Origin: Otis tarda
Lineage: Eukaryota; Chordata; Aves; Otidiformes; Otididae
Assembly (NCBI GenBank): GCA_026413225.1
Contig: CM048554.1
Location: 12,313,463 to 12,377,462 of the forward strand
DNA: 64,000 nt
Direction of reading: 5' to 3'
Shown: one piece after another, positions 39,450 to 64,000 of the stretch
How the letters are laid out: every line of letters starts with the position of its first letter
How positions within the stretch are numbered: the first letter of the stretch is position 1
The notes under the pieces: generated by a model
The model's database searches: none
What the model saw: only the letters and a program-made list of their open reading frames with translations
What the model was told of the DNA's origin: nothing
Position numbers and translations under genes: made by a program

Positions 39450-40040
39450 CACTGAGGGGATGTGCGTGAACCACGGGACACTGAGGGGACGTGTATGAAC
39501 CATAGGAACACTGAAGGTATGTGTGTGAGCCATGGGGACAGTGAGGGGACATGTGTGAGCCACAGGGACACAGAGCGGGACACTGAGGGGACATGTGGGA
39601 ACCATGGGGACACTGAAGGGATATGTGTGAACTGTAAGGACACTGAGGGTACGTGTGAGCCATGGGGACAGAAAAGGGGACAGTGAGGGTATGTGTGTGA
39701 ACCATGGGGACACTGAAGGGACATGTCCAAACTGTAAGGACAATGAGGGTATGTGTGTGAGCCACGAGGACAGTGAGGGGGACACTGAGGGGACATGTGT
39801 GAACCGTAAGGACACTGAGGGTGTGTGTGTGAGCCACGGGGACACAAAGGGGGACACTGAGGCGATATACGTGAGCTGTGAGGACATTGATGGGGACATG
39901 TGTGAACCACGGGGACACTGAGAGGGCATGTGTGACCTGTGGGGAGACTGAGGGGGGGACACCGAAGGGACACGTGTGAGCTCGGGCACACGGAGGGGAC
40001 ACTGAGGGGATGTATACCAACCGTGAGGGGACAGAGGGCC
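39450..40040. repeat. GC-rich minisatellite, 30-bp period
   Basis: The + strand repeats a unit close to ATGTGTGAACCATGGGGACA + CTGAGGGGAC about 19 times, with substitutions and a few short insertions. Because the period is divisible by three, long frames stay open on both strands (for example minus 39256-40164). These are repeat artefacts with 10-residue periodicity, not genes. The + strand is purine-rich with many GGGG blocks, so G-quadruplex potential is plausible. The array ends about 225 bp before the SLC1A4 start codon, inside or next to the CpG island. Confidence 0.95.
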
Positions 40041-40231
40041 CGTGGCCCGGGCGCGGAAGTGAGACGCCTAGCCCACCAGGCCGCCGTGGCGCGGAGGGAT
40101 CCCCCCCGGCGGCGCCGGGCGGGCAGTGCGCGCTGCGGTGGGCGGGGCGGCGGGCCGGTGCCACCTCCGCGGGGGCGCGCGGCGGGGGCGGGGCGCGCCG
40201 CTCAGTCAGTCGGTCGCACGCCGGGCGGTAG
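40010..40231 (+). other. Possible uORF ahead of SLC1A4
   Basis: An ATG at 40010, in the last minisatellite unit, opens a 73-codon frame in a different register from SLC1A4. It stops 34 bases before the main start codon. It matters only if transcription begins upstream of 40010, which the sequence does not show. Its product would be low-complexity and has no similarity I recognise. Confidence 0.2.
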
Positions 40232-40265
40232 TGGGAGAGAGTGGGCGGCTGCCGCGCCGGGCAGC

Positions 40266-64000
<23,735 letters not shown>

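Noticed and set aside
39240..40164. Three overlapping long minus-strand frames (240-302 codons) and two plus-strand frames (74-88 codons)
   Set aside because: They lie across the 30-bp minisatellite, whose period keeps frames open on both strands. The predicted proteins are pure 10-residue repeats followed by GC-rich noise.
39939..40265. In-frame N-terminal extension of SLC1A4
   Set aside because: The frame is open back to 39939 but contains no ATG before 40266; the upstream part starts at a GTG and crosses the minisatellite and GC boxes. Homology and Kozak context support 40266.

Overview
The window looks like bird (avian) nuclear DNA. It contains three CR1 LINE 3' ends with the usual avian tails and two solo LTRs of avian endogenous-retrovirus type. 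It also has vertebrate GT-AG introns and a GC-rich CpG-island promoter. I cannot name the species from sequence alone. No bacterial, plasmid or phage features are present.

The only protein-coding gene I can support is SLC1A4, the ASCT1 neutral amino-acid exchanger, on the + strand. Exons 1-6 lie at 40266-40795, 50591-50633, 52094-52156, 58147-58313, 61790-62023 and 63125-63319. They join in frame into 411 codons (the last one split), with consensus splice sites at every junction. The C-terminal part, expected in two further exons by comparison with human SLC1A4, lies beyond the right edge. Exon 1 sits in a CpG island that begins right after a GC-rich minisatellite of about 590 bp with a 30-bp period.

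Positions 1-39450 are intergenic. They hold CR1 fragments at about 13786-14513, 21539-22575 and 36637-36903, all 5'-truncated and + oriented. They also hold a solo LTR at 7944-8503 (minus orientation, 4-bp target duplication) and another at 27110-27596 (minus orientation, perfect 6-bp target duplication, five internal 23-bp repeats). A CpG-dense patch lies at 33030-33540. No open reading frame outside transposons and repeats resembles a family I recognise. This fits the large gene-poor interval upstream of SLC1A4 in human (established knowledge).

No new multi-gene system is visible. The leads worth checking are the minisatellite abutting the SLC1A4 promoter, the CpG-dense patch at 33 kb, a set of exon-like open segments upstream on the + strand, and a C21 homopolymer just inside intron 1.
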